DNA of 64,000 nt from Gracilariopsis chorda (GCA_003194525.1 NBIV01000091.1:183127-247126), one strand, 5' to 3'. Positions 23,279 through 33,615 are shown, counted from the stretch's first letter. A program made the numbers and translations. Notes: a model not told the origin generated them from the letters alone.

Positions 23279-24898
23279 TCACGATGCGAGTAGTTCGTCA
23301 AAATCAGCATCCTTGTCCAAGGTTTCTGGCCTAGCCTCGACGGCATATTCCGGATCATCCGGGTCTATAGCCATGAAGCATGGGACTTCATCATCCTCCG
23401 TTGGGAGTGCTTTCCCACTTGTGGGTAACCGCGATAAAGCGTCGGCCTGGGTGTTCTGCGCACCCTTTTTATAAATGACTTGAAAGTCATATTCCGCGAG
23501 GCGGAGTCTCCAGCGCATGAGGCGTCCCGACGGGTCGGAGATATTCATCAACCACCTCAATGAGGAATGATCCGTGTACACGGTGAAGTGAATTCCCATA
23601 AGGTAGGGGCGCAGAGTGGTCATCGCCCATACGACGGCGAGGCACTCTTTCTCCGATACGGAGTAGTTCCGCTCATGAAAATTGAGCGAACGTGACCAAT
23701 AACCAATTGGATGTCGTTCCCCCTCGGGGGTGGTTTGAAAAAGAGCACACCCGACTTGGTACTCGCTCGAGTCCGTATCTACGGAGTATGGCAACCCAAG
23801 TTTTGGGAGATGTAGGATTGGTGCTGATGTGACAGCCTCCTTTAAGGAGTTAAAAGCTTCCGATTGCTCGGGCGTAAATGTTCTCAGTTTTGGGGGTTCC
23901 CCTTTCGCAACAACGCGTTCAGGGGCGCTGCAGTATCCGAAAAGTTCGGGATAAACCGTCGATAGACGTTGACCAGCCCCAGAAAGGAGCACAGTTCCGT
24001 TTGAGTACGGGGTTCTTTCGCCTCAACGAGGGATTTGACTCGAGCTTTCTCGATCGCTAACCGTCCAGGACGGATAATGTGACCCAGATACTTCACAGTA
24101 TCTGTGAAAAACTCGCATTTCCTCAACTTGAGGGTAATTCCTGCATCGCGGAGTACGGTCACCACGTCTCGGACGTGAGTGAGATGGTCGTCCAACGAGT
24201 TGGAGAAGATGATAATATCATCAAGGTAGACCAGACAACTCCGCCACTTAAAGCGGTTGAGTAGAATATCTACTGCACGCTGAAAGGTGGCGGGGCGTTG
24301 GTTAACCCAAATGGCATCCGCTTGAAGCGGTACGTTCCTGCATGGCAGGTGAATGCGGTTTTGTCGCGATCCTCCTGTCTGACAGGTACTTGCCAATATC
24401 CCCAATTGGCATCAAGGGCCGTGAACACGGTGGCGTCTCCAAGGGAGTCAATGCACTCGTCCATACGAGGGATGGGGTACGTGTCCCAACAGTCACGGCA
24501 TTGAGCCGGCGGTAGTCGACACAGAACCTCCAGGTTCCGTCGGCCTTTAAAGCCAGTACAACTGGGGATGCCCAGGGTGATTGAGCGGGCTCAATCACAC
24601 CTGCGCGGAGCATCTTGTCCACCTGGGACTGCTCCTCTTCCCGAGCTTTCGGACCTGCCCTGTAAGGGGGTTGTGCAACCGGTCGCGCACCGGGGATTAA
24701 ATTGATCCGGTGTTCCGTTGCATCAATCTCGCCAAGCGAGCCATCCCACATTGTGGTGAATTCCCGTAACATAGTACGGAGTTTGTCGCGGTGCGACTCG
24801 GGCACGTGGCTGAAGTCCAGCGCTTCAAGTGCTTTTTCCGGATCAATCCGGTCATTGCTCGATGGAGCATTGTCCTGTGGAACAGGTGTGGTTCGCAA
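23279..24898 (-). pseudogene. C1 reverse transcriptase and RNase H, three single-base frameshifts
   Basis: RT domain 1-3 is read from 24898: QSPWASPVVLALK and WRFCVDYRRLNAVT, after which a one-base shift breaks the frame. The second frame (24464-24270) has MDECIDSLGDATVFTALD and MPFGLTNAP. A further one-base shift leads to the third frame (24405-23884) with LVYLDDIIIFS, where YLDD is the catalytic box. A third shift near 23.9 kb leads to RNase H (23992-23279), with VDTDSSEYQVGCAL, TVYTDHSSLRWLM and NTQADALSRL. All catalytic motifs are present, so each shift is a single recent lesion or a sequencing error. Confidence 0.85.
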
Positions 24899-25071
24899 TT
24901 CCTAGTTACTCGGTATGTTCGGCGCTGAAGTAGCGGTTTCCTCCCCCTCCTTAGACTTGACGTCTTCGGACGGCGGGGCGAACTCCTCAGAAGAGGTGGT
25001 AACTCCGAGTACATCGGCGGCTGTCATCTTTGTTGGCAGCATTCCCATAGGATGGGGGGTTACACTCCCAA

Positions 25072-25941
25072 TTACTTGGTGTTTGACCAGATACTGGGGT
25101 GTTTGCCAAGGTTGGCAACCAATATCCGGAAAGGGACATCCGGGGAAATGGAGATAATTCCATTAGCCAGCGCCAGCTGGGATTTCTCGTACAACGAGGC
25201 GAGGGGTTGTATAACCCGAAGACCGTGTTGACGGGAATTTACCTGCACCCAGACTTGGGACTCAGGTGGTATAGAAACCGAGGCAGTGACGCGGAGCTTA
25301 GTGGACTCGCGGGACGCGGGCGGTGGTTCCTGCGCAGCAGGGAGCGGAACTTGTTTCCGAGAGGACCGCTTTAGCGGGCAGCGAACAATCGGAACCGACG
25401 ATCCGTCTTCAAGTTCTACACCCCTGAGGCGGGGCCTGATTGCGTGGACAAATCTGTCGCAGTAATCACATCCCAGTATGACTGGTGCTGCCAATGAACG
25501 GCAAACGATGAAGTCCAACTTCACCACAGAGGTACCAAGTCTCACGACGAGGTCCACTGTGCCCACCGTTTGTAACGGATTGTTGTTCGCATCCGAAATG
25601 TCGGGGACCGCGTCAGAGCGGATACGCGACCGCACAAGCGGGGGTAACAATGATTCCACAACAAAGTTGTGGCCTGCACCTGTATCCAGGACGGTGAGAA
25701 ACCTCACCATAAACTGGGGGTCAAGGCCAAGGTCGGCATAGACCTTATAATTGCGCTTGGCCAAGACCAAGACTCTACCGGGAATCCGGGGATTTTTACT
25801 CCGTATCCACGGGCGACGCAACACACCGAGGTGCGCAGAGTCCGCGTCAGCGGTGTCTTTCCTCGAGAGGACTTTCACCGGGGAGCGAGGCGACGACGCC
25901 TCGGGCGCCAACAGCCTCGTTCTTGAGGACGCCTCTCCCAA
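25072..25941 (-). CDS. C1 aspartic protease region
   Basis: A 289-residue frame with the retropepsin triad context LTVLDTGAGHNFV (D-T-G) at about residue 87 and the second conserved block VILGCDYCDRF. It lies in the -1 phase relative to Gag and stays open upstream across the Gag stop codon, so a -1 frameshift at or before the Gag end (GGAAAAC at about 25962-25968) could make Gag-Pro. It is followed after a gap and phase change by RT. The first codon TTG at 25941 is not a plausible initiator. Confidence 0.75.
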   Translation of the reverse strand: MGEASSRTRLLAPEASSPRSPVKVLSRKDTADADSAHLGVLRRPWIRSKNPRIPGRVLVLAKRNYKVYADLGLDPQFMVRFLTVLDTGAGHNFVVESLLPPLVRSRIRSDAVPDISDANNNPLQTVGTVDLVVRLGTSVVKLDFIVCRSLAAPVILGCDYCDRFVHAIRPRLRGVELEDGSSVPIVRCPLKRSSRKQVPLPAAQEPPPASRESTKLRVTASVSIPPESQVWVQVNSRQHGLRVIQPLASLYEKSQLALANGIISISPDVPFRILVANLGKHPSIWSNTK

Positions 25942-25958
25942 AGGGGAGACTCCCTCAG

Positions 25959-27332
25959 TTAGTTTTCCGCCTTCGGCGGTGGGTTGGTTTCCTCGACAAA
26001 GAGTGCTTCATCCCGTTGACGGGGGTTTCTATCCGCATAAGCGGGGGTTGCAACGGATGGTTGCGTGATCTCCCGAATCGGGGTGCATGAAGCTTGCCGC
26101 GCACGCGGGGTCTGTGGTAGGGCGTGGGAAAAGTCCGTTTTAGCACGGAGGTAGGAAGCCGTCGGGACGGAACGTTTCTCCTCTGGAGTGAGGGCCTCAT
26201 AATTTGCCACCACCTTGGCCATATCCTTCAGTGAACAAATACACTGAGGAGAGGTATGGCCATGGGCATAGCACAGGTGGCAAATGAGAGCCAGCACCGC
26301 GACACGCGGATTATTATTCCGAGTATCGGAGAAGCGAACCGCAGGGCGGGTGTCAGTCCATCCAGGCCGTTGATAACGGGATTGACCGTTTGAAAACGGG
26401 AGTCGTTGGGGTTGAACCCGACTTTTACCACCGTATAGAACGGGATCTTCTGTTCCCGTATCATGGGTCATCTCCGTCGTTGACGGTAACTCACTGGTGG
26501 GTATCGACACACCATCCCCCTGCGCTAAACGCACGGTATCAAATCCCTGTCCAGGGTTCCCATCCGCGGTGAGCGGGAGAGAGGAAGCTTCGCTTTCCAG
26601 CAACAACGCCTTGGCGGATTTAGACCGATTGTTCGGAGTTCTTGCACGAAGTGCATCCCCTTCCGCTCGAGCGTGTTGGACCAGCTCGAGGTAGGTGATC
26701 CTTCGCTTGTCCTCCCGATAACGGTTAACTAAACTCCGGATTGCCGGGTCAAGACCATCAATGAACATGGTACTGCGCTCCCCAGCGGGGTATACGTTAC
26801 CACATCTGTGGAAAGCCTTGTTAAGGCGCACCGAGTAATCGGTCTCGGTCTCTCCAGCACGCTGGCGTGTATCTCGCAAAGTGAGGTTAGCCTGCTGAAT
26901 AGCGGTGTTGGTGGCGTAGGAGCGCAGAAGATACTGCACAGCCTCCGGCCAGCAAGTAACTCCTCCCTCGGAGGCGCGAGAAGATCCTCTGACAGAGGTG
27001 TATTGGTCCTCCGCCACTCCCCGTAAGAAATACGGTAAAGCCAAATAGGCTTGTCCCTCATTCATACCGAGGATATCGTCCTCCGCTACAAAGCGGGATA
27101 GGAAATCCAGTACTAGGACTGGGTCCTCTCCAGTAAAATACTGGTTGCGGAGCGAGAGCTGCATTCGCTTAATGCATTCTCGCACCTTTCCCGTACCACG
27201 GGGCGTACGTCCAAGTGGCGAATCTTCAAGCCGGTAGTACCGGTATGATAAAAGCTTCCGGTAATCCGGGTTTGTCGGTTTCAATTCCCGGAGACCGGGG
27301 TGTCTTCTCCCCTTCTGGCGGGTTCGGACCAC
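25959..27332 (-). CDS. C1 Gag, capsid and nucleocapsid part
   Basis: The 457-codon frame contains a helical retrotransposon_gag-type capsid region (about residues 40-225: YFTGEDPVLVLDFLSRF, AYLALPYFLRGVAEDQY, ETETDYSVRLNKAF). Near residue 360 there is one CCHC knuckle, CHLCYAHGHTSPQC (C-x2-C-x4-H-x4-C), for RNA packaging. The first codon is GTG. The same phase is open upstream to 28133 except for one TGA (27375-27377), so this and the next ORF were probably one Gag. Confidence 0.85.
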   Translation of the reverse strand: MVRTRQKGRRHPGLRELKPTNPDYRKLLSYRYYRLEDSPLGRTPRGTGKVRECIKRMQLSLRNQYFTGEDPVLVLDFLSRFVAEDDILGMNEGQAYLALPYFLRGVAEDQYTSVRGSSRASEGGVTCWPEAVQYLLRSYATNTAIQQANLTLRDTRQRAGETETDYSVRLNKAFHRCGNVYPAGERSTMFIDGLDPAIRSLVNRYREDKRRITYLELVQHARAEGDALRARTPNNRSKSAKALLLESEASSLPLTADGNPGQGFDTVRLAQGDGVSIPTSELPSTTEMTHDTGTEDPVLYGGKSRVQPQRLPFSNGQSRYQRPGWTDTRPAVRFSDTRNNNPRVAVLALICHLCYAHGHTSPQCICSLKDMAKVVANYEALTPEEKRSVPTASYLRAKTDFSHALPQTPRARQASCTPIREITQPSVATPAYADRNPRQRDEALFVEETNPPPKAEN

Positions 27333-27374
27333 ACCTTCAGTGGCCGATGACCGCTTCGAGCGGGAGGAGTAGCC

Positions 27375-28133
27375 TCACTTCTCGTCCTCCGAGTCGGAGT
27401 CCGAGGAGCTCGAGCTAACCGAATGGTTTCGGGGTGAATCCGACGATGTCGAAGAATCGGAGTCCGAATATTTTCGGTGGTGTTTCCGTCGGTGACGGCA
27501 TTTCTTCTTCCCAGCAAGCTGGTCGTTGTGCGATGCCTCCTTTACCGGATCACCCGGGGATGGTTTGTCCATGAGGAAGAACTGCTCCAGCGTCTCCAGG
27601 CGGGCACCAATCCGATCAAATCGGGCTTTAACTCCTTCGATGAAGGCGGCGGGTTGTCCCAAACTCTCCAACACGGAGTTGACGTCAGACCGTAAAATAC
27701 GGAGTTCCTCGGCGACCTCCTTTACGGGGGTTGCCGAGACCACCTCTTGGAGGGATTTTAGTTCCCCTACAAGGGTGTCATGGGCGGTCCACAGAGCGCG
27801 GACCTGGGATTCCAGGGAAGTCCCCTGGGGGGTGTTATCGCCCGTTCCACGGGGGCTTGAAGCCGCGACAGCGGGAGCAGGCCGCGGTGCCTGGGGCACT
27901 GCGGCAACAGCCGGAGTCGATGCTGCATTCCCCTGCGGGGGTGATGACGAGGGCAAAAGGAGGTTCCGGGGTTCCCGGTCGGGGGTATCATTCCGCGATG
28001 AAGCGGCGCCAGCACGGCTGGAACTTGTCCGTATAGGGATACGGGGTACGAACCGAACTCCGGAAGTGTCCGCGTTGTCGCAGGAGCGACTACGCATAAC
28101 CACTGGCTCCGCGTCGGAGGGATTTCTCGACAT
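27375..28133 (-). CDS. C1 Gag N-terminal part, coiled coil and Ser/Asp tail
   Basis: This 252-residue ORF starts with ATG near the 5' LTR. Residues 1-100 are Pro/Ala/Ser-rich. About 108-195 form a heptad-like helical region (SLESQVRALWTAHDTLVGEL, KARFDRIGARLETLEQFF), likely a coiled coil for assembly. The end has a basic cluster (KKKCRHRRKHHRK) and a Ser/Asp acidic run. The stop is TGA and the frame continues into the capsid ORF. Nearly every 20-25 bp of the coding DNA contains a perfect mini-hairpin, such as CCGAA-TGGT-TTCGG near 27419. Confidence 0.75.
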   Translation of the reverse strand: MSRNPSDAEPVVMRSRSCDNADTSGVRFVPRIPIRTSSSRAGAASSRNDTPDREPRNLLLPSSSPPQGNAASTPAVAAVPQAPRPAPAVAASSPRGTGDNTPQGTSLESQVRALWTAHDTLVGELKSLQEVVSATPVKEVAEELRILRSDVNSVLESLGQPAAFIEGVKARFDRIGARLETLEQFFLMDKPSPGDPVKEASHNDQLAGKKKCRHRRKHHRKYSDSDSSTSSDSPRNHSVSSSSSDSDSEDEK

Positions 28134-28214
28134 GAGAAAATACCGTTACGACGGGAAACGATCACGGAACTTCCGGTGAATGAAAAAAAACCTCGTAAGA
28201 GGGAAAACAAAAAC

Positions 28215-28235
28215 CGATTCTAAGTCAGGAGACCA
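28215..28235 (-). other. C1 primer-binding site
   Basis: Three bases inside the 5' LTR the element strand reads TGGTCTCCTGACTTAG. The complement ends ...CAGGAGACCA, a tRNA 3' end with CCA. The match to a tRNA shape can be drawn back through an acceptor strand (TCAGGAG), a T-stem strand (CTAAG) and part of the T-loop (CGATT), about 21 nt. I cannot name the tRNA. Confidence 0.65.
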
Positions 28236-28238
28236 CTT

Positions 28239-29046
28239 TGTGGTGCAATGCCCCAAAGGGGAAAAACACCGAAAGACATCCGGGATCTTCCTCTCACGAG
28301 GTGAACCCAGTTGGGTAGAGCCCTCCCAGAGGTGTCACGGCGAAGCCGGTTTGTAAGACCAGGGACACCTGTCGCGACTCGCGCAGGGAGGTGAAGGCGA
28401 AGAATCGGTATCCGCGTGAGCGGGGTGTGATCCTCAGTAGAGGTATGTTTCCACGTAAGTGGGGGGGGTGTGAGCGGATGCGCACACGAGGGCCGCGGAT
28501 AGCGGGAGGTGCTACCCTAAAAAGGGGAAAGAGGAAGGACGAAGTGTGTCGCGAGAGCGACGAGCAGATACGGCAATGCCGGTGGACAGGACTCCCTATA
28601 CAGGGCGAAACACCAATATGATTGGAATAATTATACTCCCAATGATGGGTCTCTTTTAGATGTGCAAGGGGGGTGAACTTCCGTACACTACGGTGCTTCC
28701 CTCCAAGGAGGAGTTGAGAACACGCGGAGGCGGTAAATCTCAGAGCCAATTCCCCAGGTTGGGGTCCCTTGTTGGGGAAGGTTTACTGGTGCGACGGCAG
28801 TGCGCCGTCGCACTAAGTACTAGCTTCCCAGAAATGGGTGTGAAAATAATAAATAAAATTAACTAAAATACTCCACATTCCGTGGCAACATCCACTACTG
28901 TGGCCAACCGCCAATTGACCCAAAACCGTGTCCCACGTGTCCATACCCACCATTGTGGGGCGTAGTTCATATACACACTACACAACCGATAATATCGGGA
29001 AAGCGTTCAAGTACCCAGAATCCCTCCCTGAGGGCGTTGCGCTACA
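28239..29046 (-). repeat. C1 5' LTR (808 bp)
   Basis: Same length and near-identical sequence to the left LTR. At the two C/G differences this copy keeps perfect hairpins (ACCC-AGTT-GGGT at 28305-28316 and CCCTC-CCT-GAGGG ending at about 29033) that the other copy has lost. The 151-codon minus-strand frame common to both LTRs is not considered a gene. Confidence 0.95.
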
Positions 29047-29051
29047 GTATC

Positions 29052-29931
29052 GGAGAAGTCTTGATGCAAAAGTTCACGTTTCTCAGATGAAAGTTTTGAA
29101 CATATGTATTATTGACTACGACACGACTGCGAAGGATTTGCATCACTGTTCATAACTTTTGTAACCCATGCGCGAAGTTCTGCTCTTGATTTTCTTCCGT
29201 GTATTTTTGGATCGCAAATAAAACCCCAACCCGTTTGGCTGGACCGGCATGCTGTGCAAAGAAGAAGCGGTTTATACTCAATTTTTTGGAATGGATTAGA
29301 AAGAGGACTGGTGTCAAACTGTTATCGGGTTGTCCATTGTTTGTATGTCTATGTCACTGGCACTGTTAGTCGGCGGTCCGAGTTGATACCACAGGCTTCA
29401 CAGGCTCCATTTTCTGAGCTGTTCCAAGGATCAGCAGAAATCGGTTTTTGTTTTGGACTCCCAAAGCTGTTTCTTGAGTTCATTTCTTGTACAGCTTCAT
29501 GTACGAGGAGAAACCGACACAAGAAGGTTTTTCGTCTATGGGGACGGTTGGATGTACGTTATCATAAGGACTGGTGAGCATGATCGCAATTTCGAGGCGC
29601 TTTGTGGCGAGAACATGAGCGCAAACAGTGGTTTTGACGTGGAGGCGCATTGACTGCAGGGACAATTTAAAACGGCTTTGGCCTCTGATTTCCGTATTTT
29701 TCCTGATACTCGCGAACTGAAAAAAGGTATCGAAGCAGGTACCACGACCCGAACTTATCATATGCAATCATAACCACGCAGTCCAAAACTTACCTGTCTA
29801 AGCATCGATATCCCTCGCGTTCGAGATCACTTTCGGCTCCACAGACTCTCTAATTCTAAACCAAATCCAGATCTCCACTCTCTTGCAAACGCTTCTTGTG
29901 TCACGCTGTAAACTGTTTGATGTAAACCGAG
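29052..29931. other. No supported gene
   Basis: Flank between C1 and the next LTR element. Short frames only. Confidence 0.5.
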
Positions 29932-29936
29932 AACCC

Positions 29937-30117
29937 TGAGACGAAGTATGGGGCTGGCAGAAAGCACAGATAGCGCCGCTGGCCGCTCCTTTATAGACTC
30001 TATCTCCTAATTTTTTGTAAGTCTAATTGAAGGAGAGTACCGAATGCAGTCTCAATCTGGAATTGCATTGGAATTTAGAGAGTTACAATGCAACCCTGTC
30101 TAATTCTACCTCGAACA
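29937..30117 (-). repeat. Old copia 3' LTR (181 bp)
   Basis: Paired with 35149-35329; same length, about 15% divergent. A related partial copy lies at about 44387-44480. Confidence 0.9.
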
Positions 30118-30525
30118 CCATCCTTCGCAGCAAACTCTAAATGCTTTGCGTGGGAAATAGAGAATACAAGATAATAATTATAGTAAAGTTTGTAGCATAG
30201 TAGCTACCTTTAAAAACATCTTGTACCAGTAAAAACCTAGTAGGAAAGAAATATGCGTACAATAGGAAAATATTTAGCCTTTGTTTAGTTTGATTTTCTC
30301 AAGGTCATTTTCCATAAGTTCTGCAAACGTTCACAACACAAAAAAGGGAAAGAAAAGGTTAAAAATGTAGTAAGAATAAAGTATCTCAAACCGCAAAGAA
30401 TAGAAAGCTTCTTTAAGTGGTCTTGAGACACAGCTTCTGTCATATTGTCCGCTGGTTAAACGTCGCTTCGTATCTGCGAGATACGTAGGACCCAGACTTC
30501 AAAAGTTCCCTAACATGATGGAATT

Positions 30526-31027
30526 TCAGTGCAATGTGTTTGTTCCTAACGTCCTGGACGCATTCAAAATAGAATTTGCAGTGGAGCGGTCAGTACTAAT
30601 ACGAATTGGATACATGTCATTCAGTTCATCTTCAAGAATGGTAGCATTTCGATGCTTCCAAAACAATCTTCGCAACCACGTTAGCAGCTTCCGACAATAC
30701 AAGAGAGCAATGTATTCACATTCTCCAGAAGACAAAGCAATGACTGTTTGCTTCTTCGTCGTCCAGAACACGGGTCCATCATGCACCTTCACTAGTATGC
30801 CAGTTGTATGCTTTCTAGTTTCGTGACAGCCAGCCCCAGTCAGCATCACAGAATGCTTCCATCAGAGCACGACTCTCCAACAGGAAGTTGAACCAATGTT
30901 TCTTTTTGCCTTTCAAGTGTCTTGAGACGCGTTTTGCCAGTGCAAGGTTCCTTTGACAAGGATTGTGTACCTGTCTCGCCAATATTGATGCCGCGAACAT
31001 AATATCAGGCCTCAATGCCCCTACCAA
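30526..31027 (-). pseudogene. Old copia RNase H
   Basis: Two frames in different phases. The first (31027-30815) reads LRPDIMFAASILARQV and AFCDADWGW, the copia Y-x-RPDI and D-A-D-W blocks. The second (30849-30526) reads FWTTKKQTVIALSSGECEYIAL, matching the copia W-x-S-KKQ..ALSS-x-EAEY block with the catalytic Glu. One frameshift separates them. Confidence 0.8.
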
Positions 31028-31146
31028 CTACATCAGCTTACCAACCTATTTACGCTATTTTGCGTGAAGCAATGATATAAGAATTGTTTCACAACTACCT
31101 GTCACTGAAACAGTACAAGGAGACGGTAATGGAGTCTTTGCTGGGT

Positions 31147-32192
31147 TCACATTGCAGAGATTGTATTCCCGAGTAGTTCTTCCACATACCTCTCTTGGCT
31201 TGCTCTAATGTTATTCTTATCTCTGTTTAGTTCCAGACCAATGAAAGCCTTGGCCTCACCAAGAAGTTTTACCGGAAACAGTTTTTTCATTTCGGCCTTA
31301 AAGTCTTCCCTGAGAGACTTTGAATCGAACAGAGTCAAAATGTCGTCTTGGGAGACGACAATAATTATTTTACCACTTCCTGACCTGTAAAGGTACAGGC
31401 TACTGTCCATCTTCGACTGCTTAAATCCCAAAAAAATTACCTCTGTGTGCAAGAGAGATCCCCAAATTTGTCCTGCTTGCTTTGCACCGTGAACGGATTT
31501 CAACAGTAAGCAAACTTTATCAGAAACATAAGAAGAGCCAGAGGCATTCTCAAGTTGCTCCGTTATCAACTGTTCTTCTAGGTCACCGTAAAGTGAGCGT
31601 TGCTTATATCCATTGTCTCCAAAAGCAGTTTCTGTGCGGCTGCCTTGGCCAACGCTAATGGGATTGTTTCGGGCCAAGCCGGAGGTGCGTACAGATTGTC
31701 AAGATCGTAGTGAAAATATGGTCTTTGCATGTCACCTCTTATGACACATCGAGCTTTGGGGAGAATTTCCGGAGAACTTATACTTATGTATTTTCTGTAA
31801 AAAGTCCACAGGAATGGAAGGGGTTTCATTCCTGCATTCATGTCAATGAGTCTCCAAGTTTTTTTAACGACAGTATTGTATTCCCTGCTGATTGCTTCTG
31901 CCCACACGGGAAAACGTCTTGCTACGCCGAAGTTTTTTGGTAGCTTAAACGAGTCATTTCCATCTCTCGAGTGAGATTGTGCAACTAAACAGTGCACGAG
32001 AGCGGCTTCATAGTACCACTCTTCTTCTTCATCGATTCGCTGCTCAGCTTCTGTCCGATCCAAGGACGAGAAGTCAAGTAGCGTGTTGATGGATGGTAGA
32101 TAGTCCTTTGACACCTTCACCTCTTTTTGCCTGACCATCGCTTTCTCTGTGGAAGGGGTGTAAACTCTATATAGCGTTTGAGTGCTTTGCAT
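31147..32192 (-). pseudogene. Old copia reverse transcriptase
   Basis: Frame 32192-31578 holds the RT N-terminus (EYNTVVKKTWRLID, KARCVIRGD, LLETMDISNAHFTV, where the usual DVxxAFL is altered). Frame 31677-31147 holds VHGAKQAGQIW (usual YGLKQAPR.W) and VVSQDDILTLF, where the usual YVDD has become SQDD. Frames overlap out of phase. Catalytic residues are partly preserved; the enzyme is dead. Confidence 0.8.
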
Positions 32193-32210
32193 TCCAACAA
32201 AGTGTCCCTT

Positions 32211-32674
32211 CTAGGATCGGGGTAGTAACATCTTGTTCGGTGCAGTATCAGAACGATAGATAAACGCATGTCCTTCTTGTCCGAACTTAAGTAGAGTGGA
32301 GAACTCGGGCATTTTACAAACCATTCCGTATAAGGGGCCTTCATGCGATTCTAGAATTTGATAGACGGTTCTGTATCCAATGTGCATGAGATATCTTCCC
32401 AAAGCTGTAGAGGTAGTTTGGATGCGTAGAGAAATGTTCAAGCCGTCTTCCACAAATCCTGGATGAATTCTTCAGCAGCGCCGTTCTACTCGTGTGCGTA
32501 AGGTGGTGTGTATTCAAGGATTATTCCGTTGTCCAATGCGTAAGTGACGAAATCGTTCGCTTTATTCTCGCCCGCTCCATCAAGGCGAACGCGGCATAGA
32601 CGGTTCCTTGGTTGTTCATTTTCTGCGAGAGCCTTGTACCACTTTATGGAGACGAAGAACTGTGATTTAGTCAA
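32211..32674 (-). pseudogene. Old copia integrase remnant
   Basis: Frame 32674-32486 contains CRVRLDGAGENKANDF and YTPPYAHE, corresponding to the second D (RSDNGGE) and the E (PYTPQQNG-x-E) neighbourhoods. Frame 32453-32211 contains the region after the core (usual KTPYE...P). Broken by phase change and degraded motifs. Confidence 0.7.
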
Positions 32675-33615
32675 TAGGAAGTAAAGCTAAGATGTTCTTG
32701 TGGCGTCAACAAGGAGTACCTGCATGTAATTGGACCCTTTTACTGACGTTGGGGTGATGGGACCCGTTAGGTCTGTATAGGTGAGCTCCAGTGGGGAAGT
32801 CGCTAAGGATGAGGATCGTTGCAGTGGAGCATGTCTCGATCCCGCTTCTAAGCATGATGTGCAATAGATGTTTTGAACATCGGATTTCGACAGATGGGGT
32901 TTACTGTTGCACTGGTGGACGGTGGAGAGTAGTCGGTCTTTTCCGGGATGTCCTATTTTTTCGTGCCAGTCTTAAGCTGTATCTCCGGGTGCTGTGAACT
33001 GGCCGGAGCACGAAGCGGAGGGACTGGGTTTGGTAGTGGATAAAGTTCGTTCTTCGCTGTGCATTGAGGAAGCAGTGCTTGAGTTCGAGAATCCTTTATG
33101 ATAAACCCGGTAAATGTATTATCACTGCTGAATGTGACAGTAGCATAATCTGCAAGTACCCATAGAGAGACGAGATTGGAATCCAATTAGGGAGTGTGTT
33201 TTGGAGGTAACGAGATTCCCTGTCCCAAAGGCACCGTGATCGTTCCTTTCCCTTTCATCTCAGACTCTCTGTCGCCTGTACGCACTGATTCATGCTCCAT
33301 GGCTTTATGATCCCAGAATAAGGCTTTATCGTTGACGAAAACATGACTAGCGCCACAATCCAGCCATGTAACTGCCTCATGTTCATGAGAAGGTAGTTTT
33401 GCCTGTGTTATAGCTATAAACCCACGAGGTTAGGTGTTCTGTCTATCGGGGTTGGACCTCTTGGAGTGTCTTCCGTTGGAGTCCCATTTCATCGATCTGA
33501 AGTTGTTATTAGGCTACCTGTTTGAAGATCGTTTACGGTAATCCTCGTTTGGCTTGGATATCTTTCTCCAACGATACTTGGGTCGAATATGGCCTAGTGT
33601 TTCACAATGCCAGCA

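Larger units (their letters stand above)
19321..29046 (-). mobile_element. C1: complete Ty3/gypsy chromovirus, 9.7 kb, TSD GTATC
   Basis: Two 808-bp direct repeats bound the element. GTATC stands directly before the left repeat (19316-19320) and directly after the right one (29047-29051), a 5-bp target-site duplication. Order on the minus strand: 5' LTR, PBS, Gag, protease, RT, RNase H, integrase, chromodomain, PPT, 3' LTR, as in chromoviruses. I count five differences between the LTRs (about 0.6%), so insertion is recent. Even so the RT region needs at least three single-base shifts, and two TGA codons stand in frame. The element is much richer in GC than its flanks and is filled with short perfect hairpins along its length. 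It was probably mobilised in trans or has suffered assembly errors. Confidence 0.95.

Noticed and set aside
28215-28235. tRNA gene
   Set aside because: Only a 3'-end-like 21-mer at a primer-binding site; no cloverleaf.
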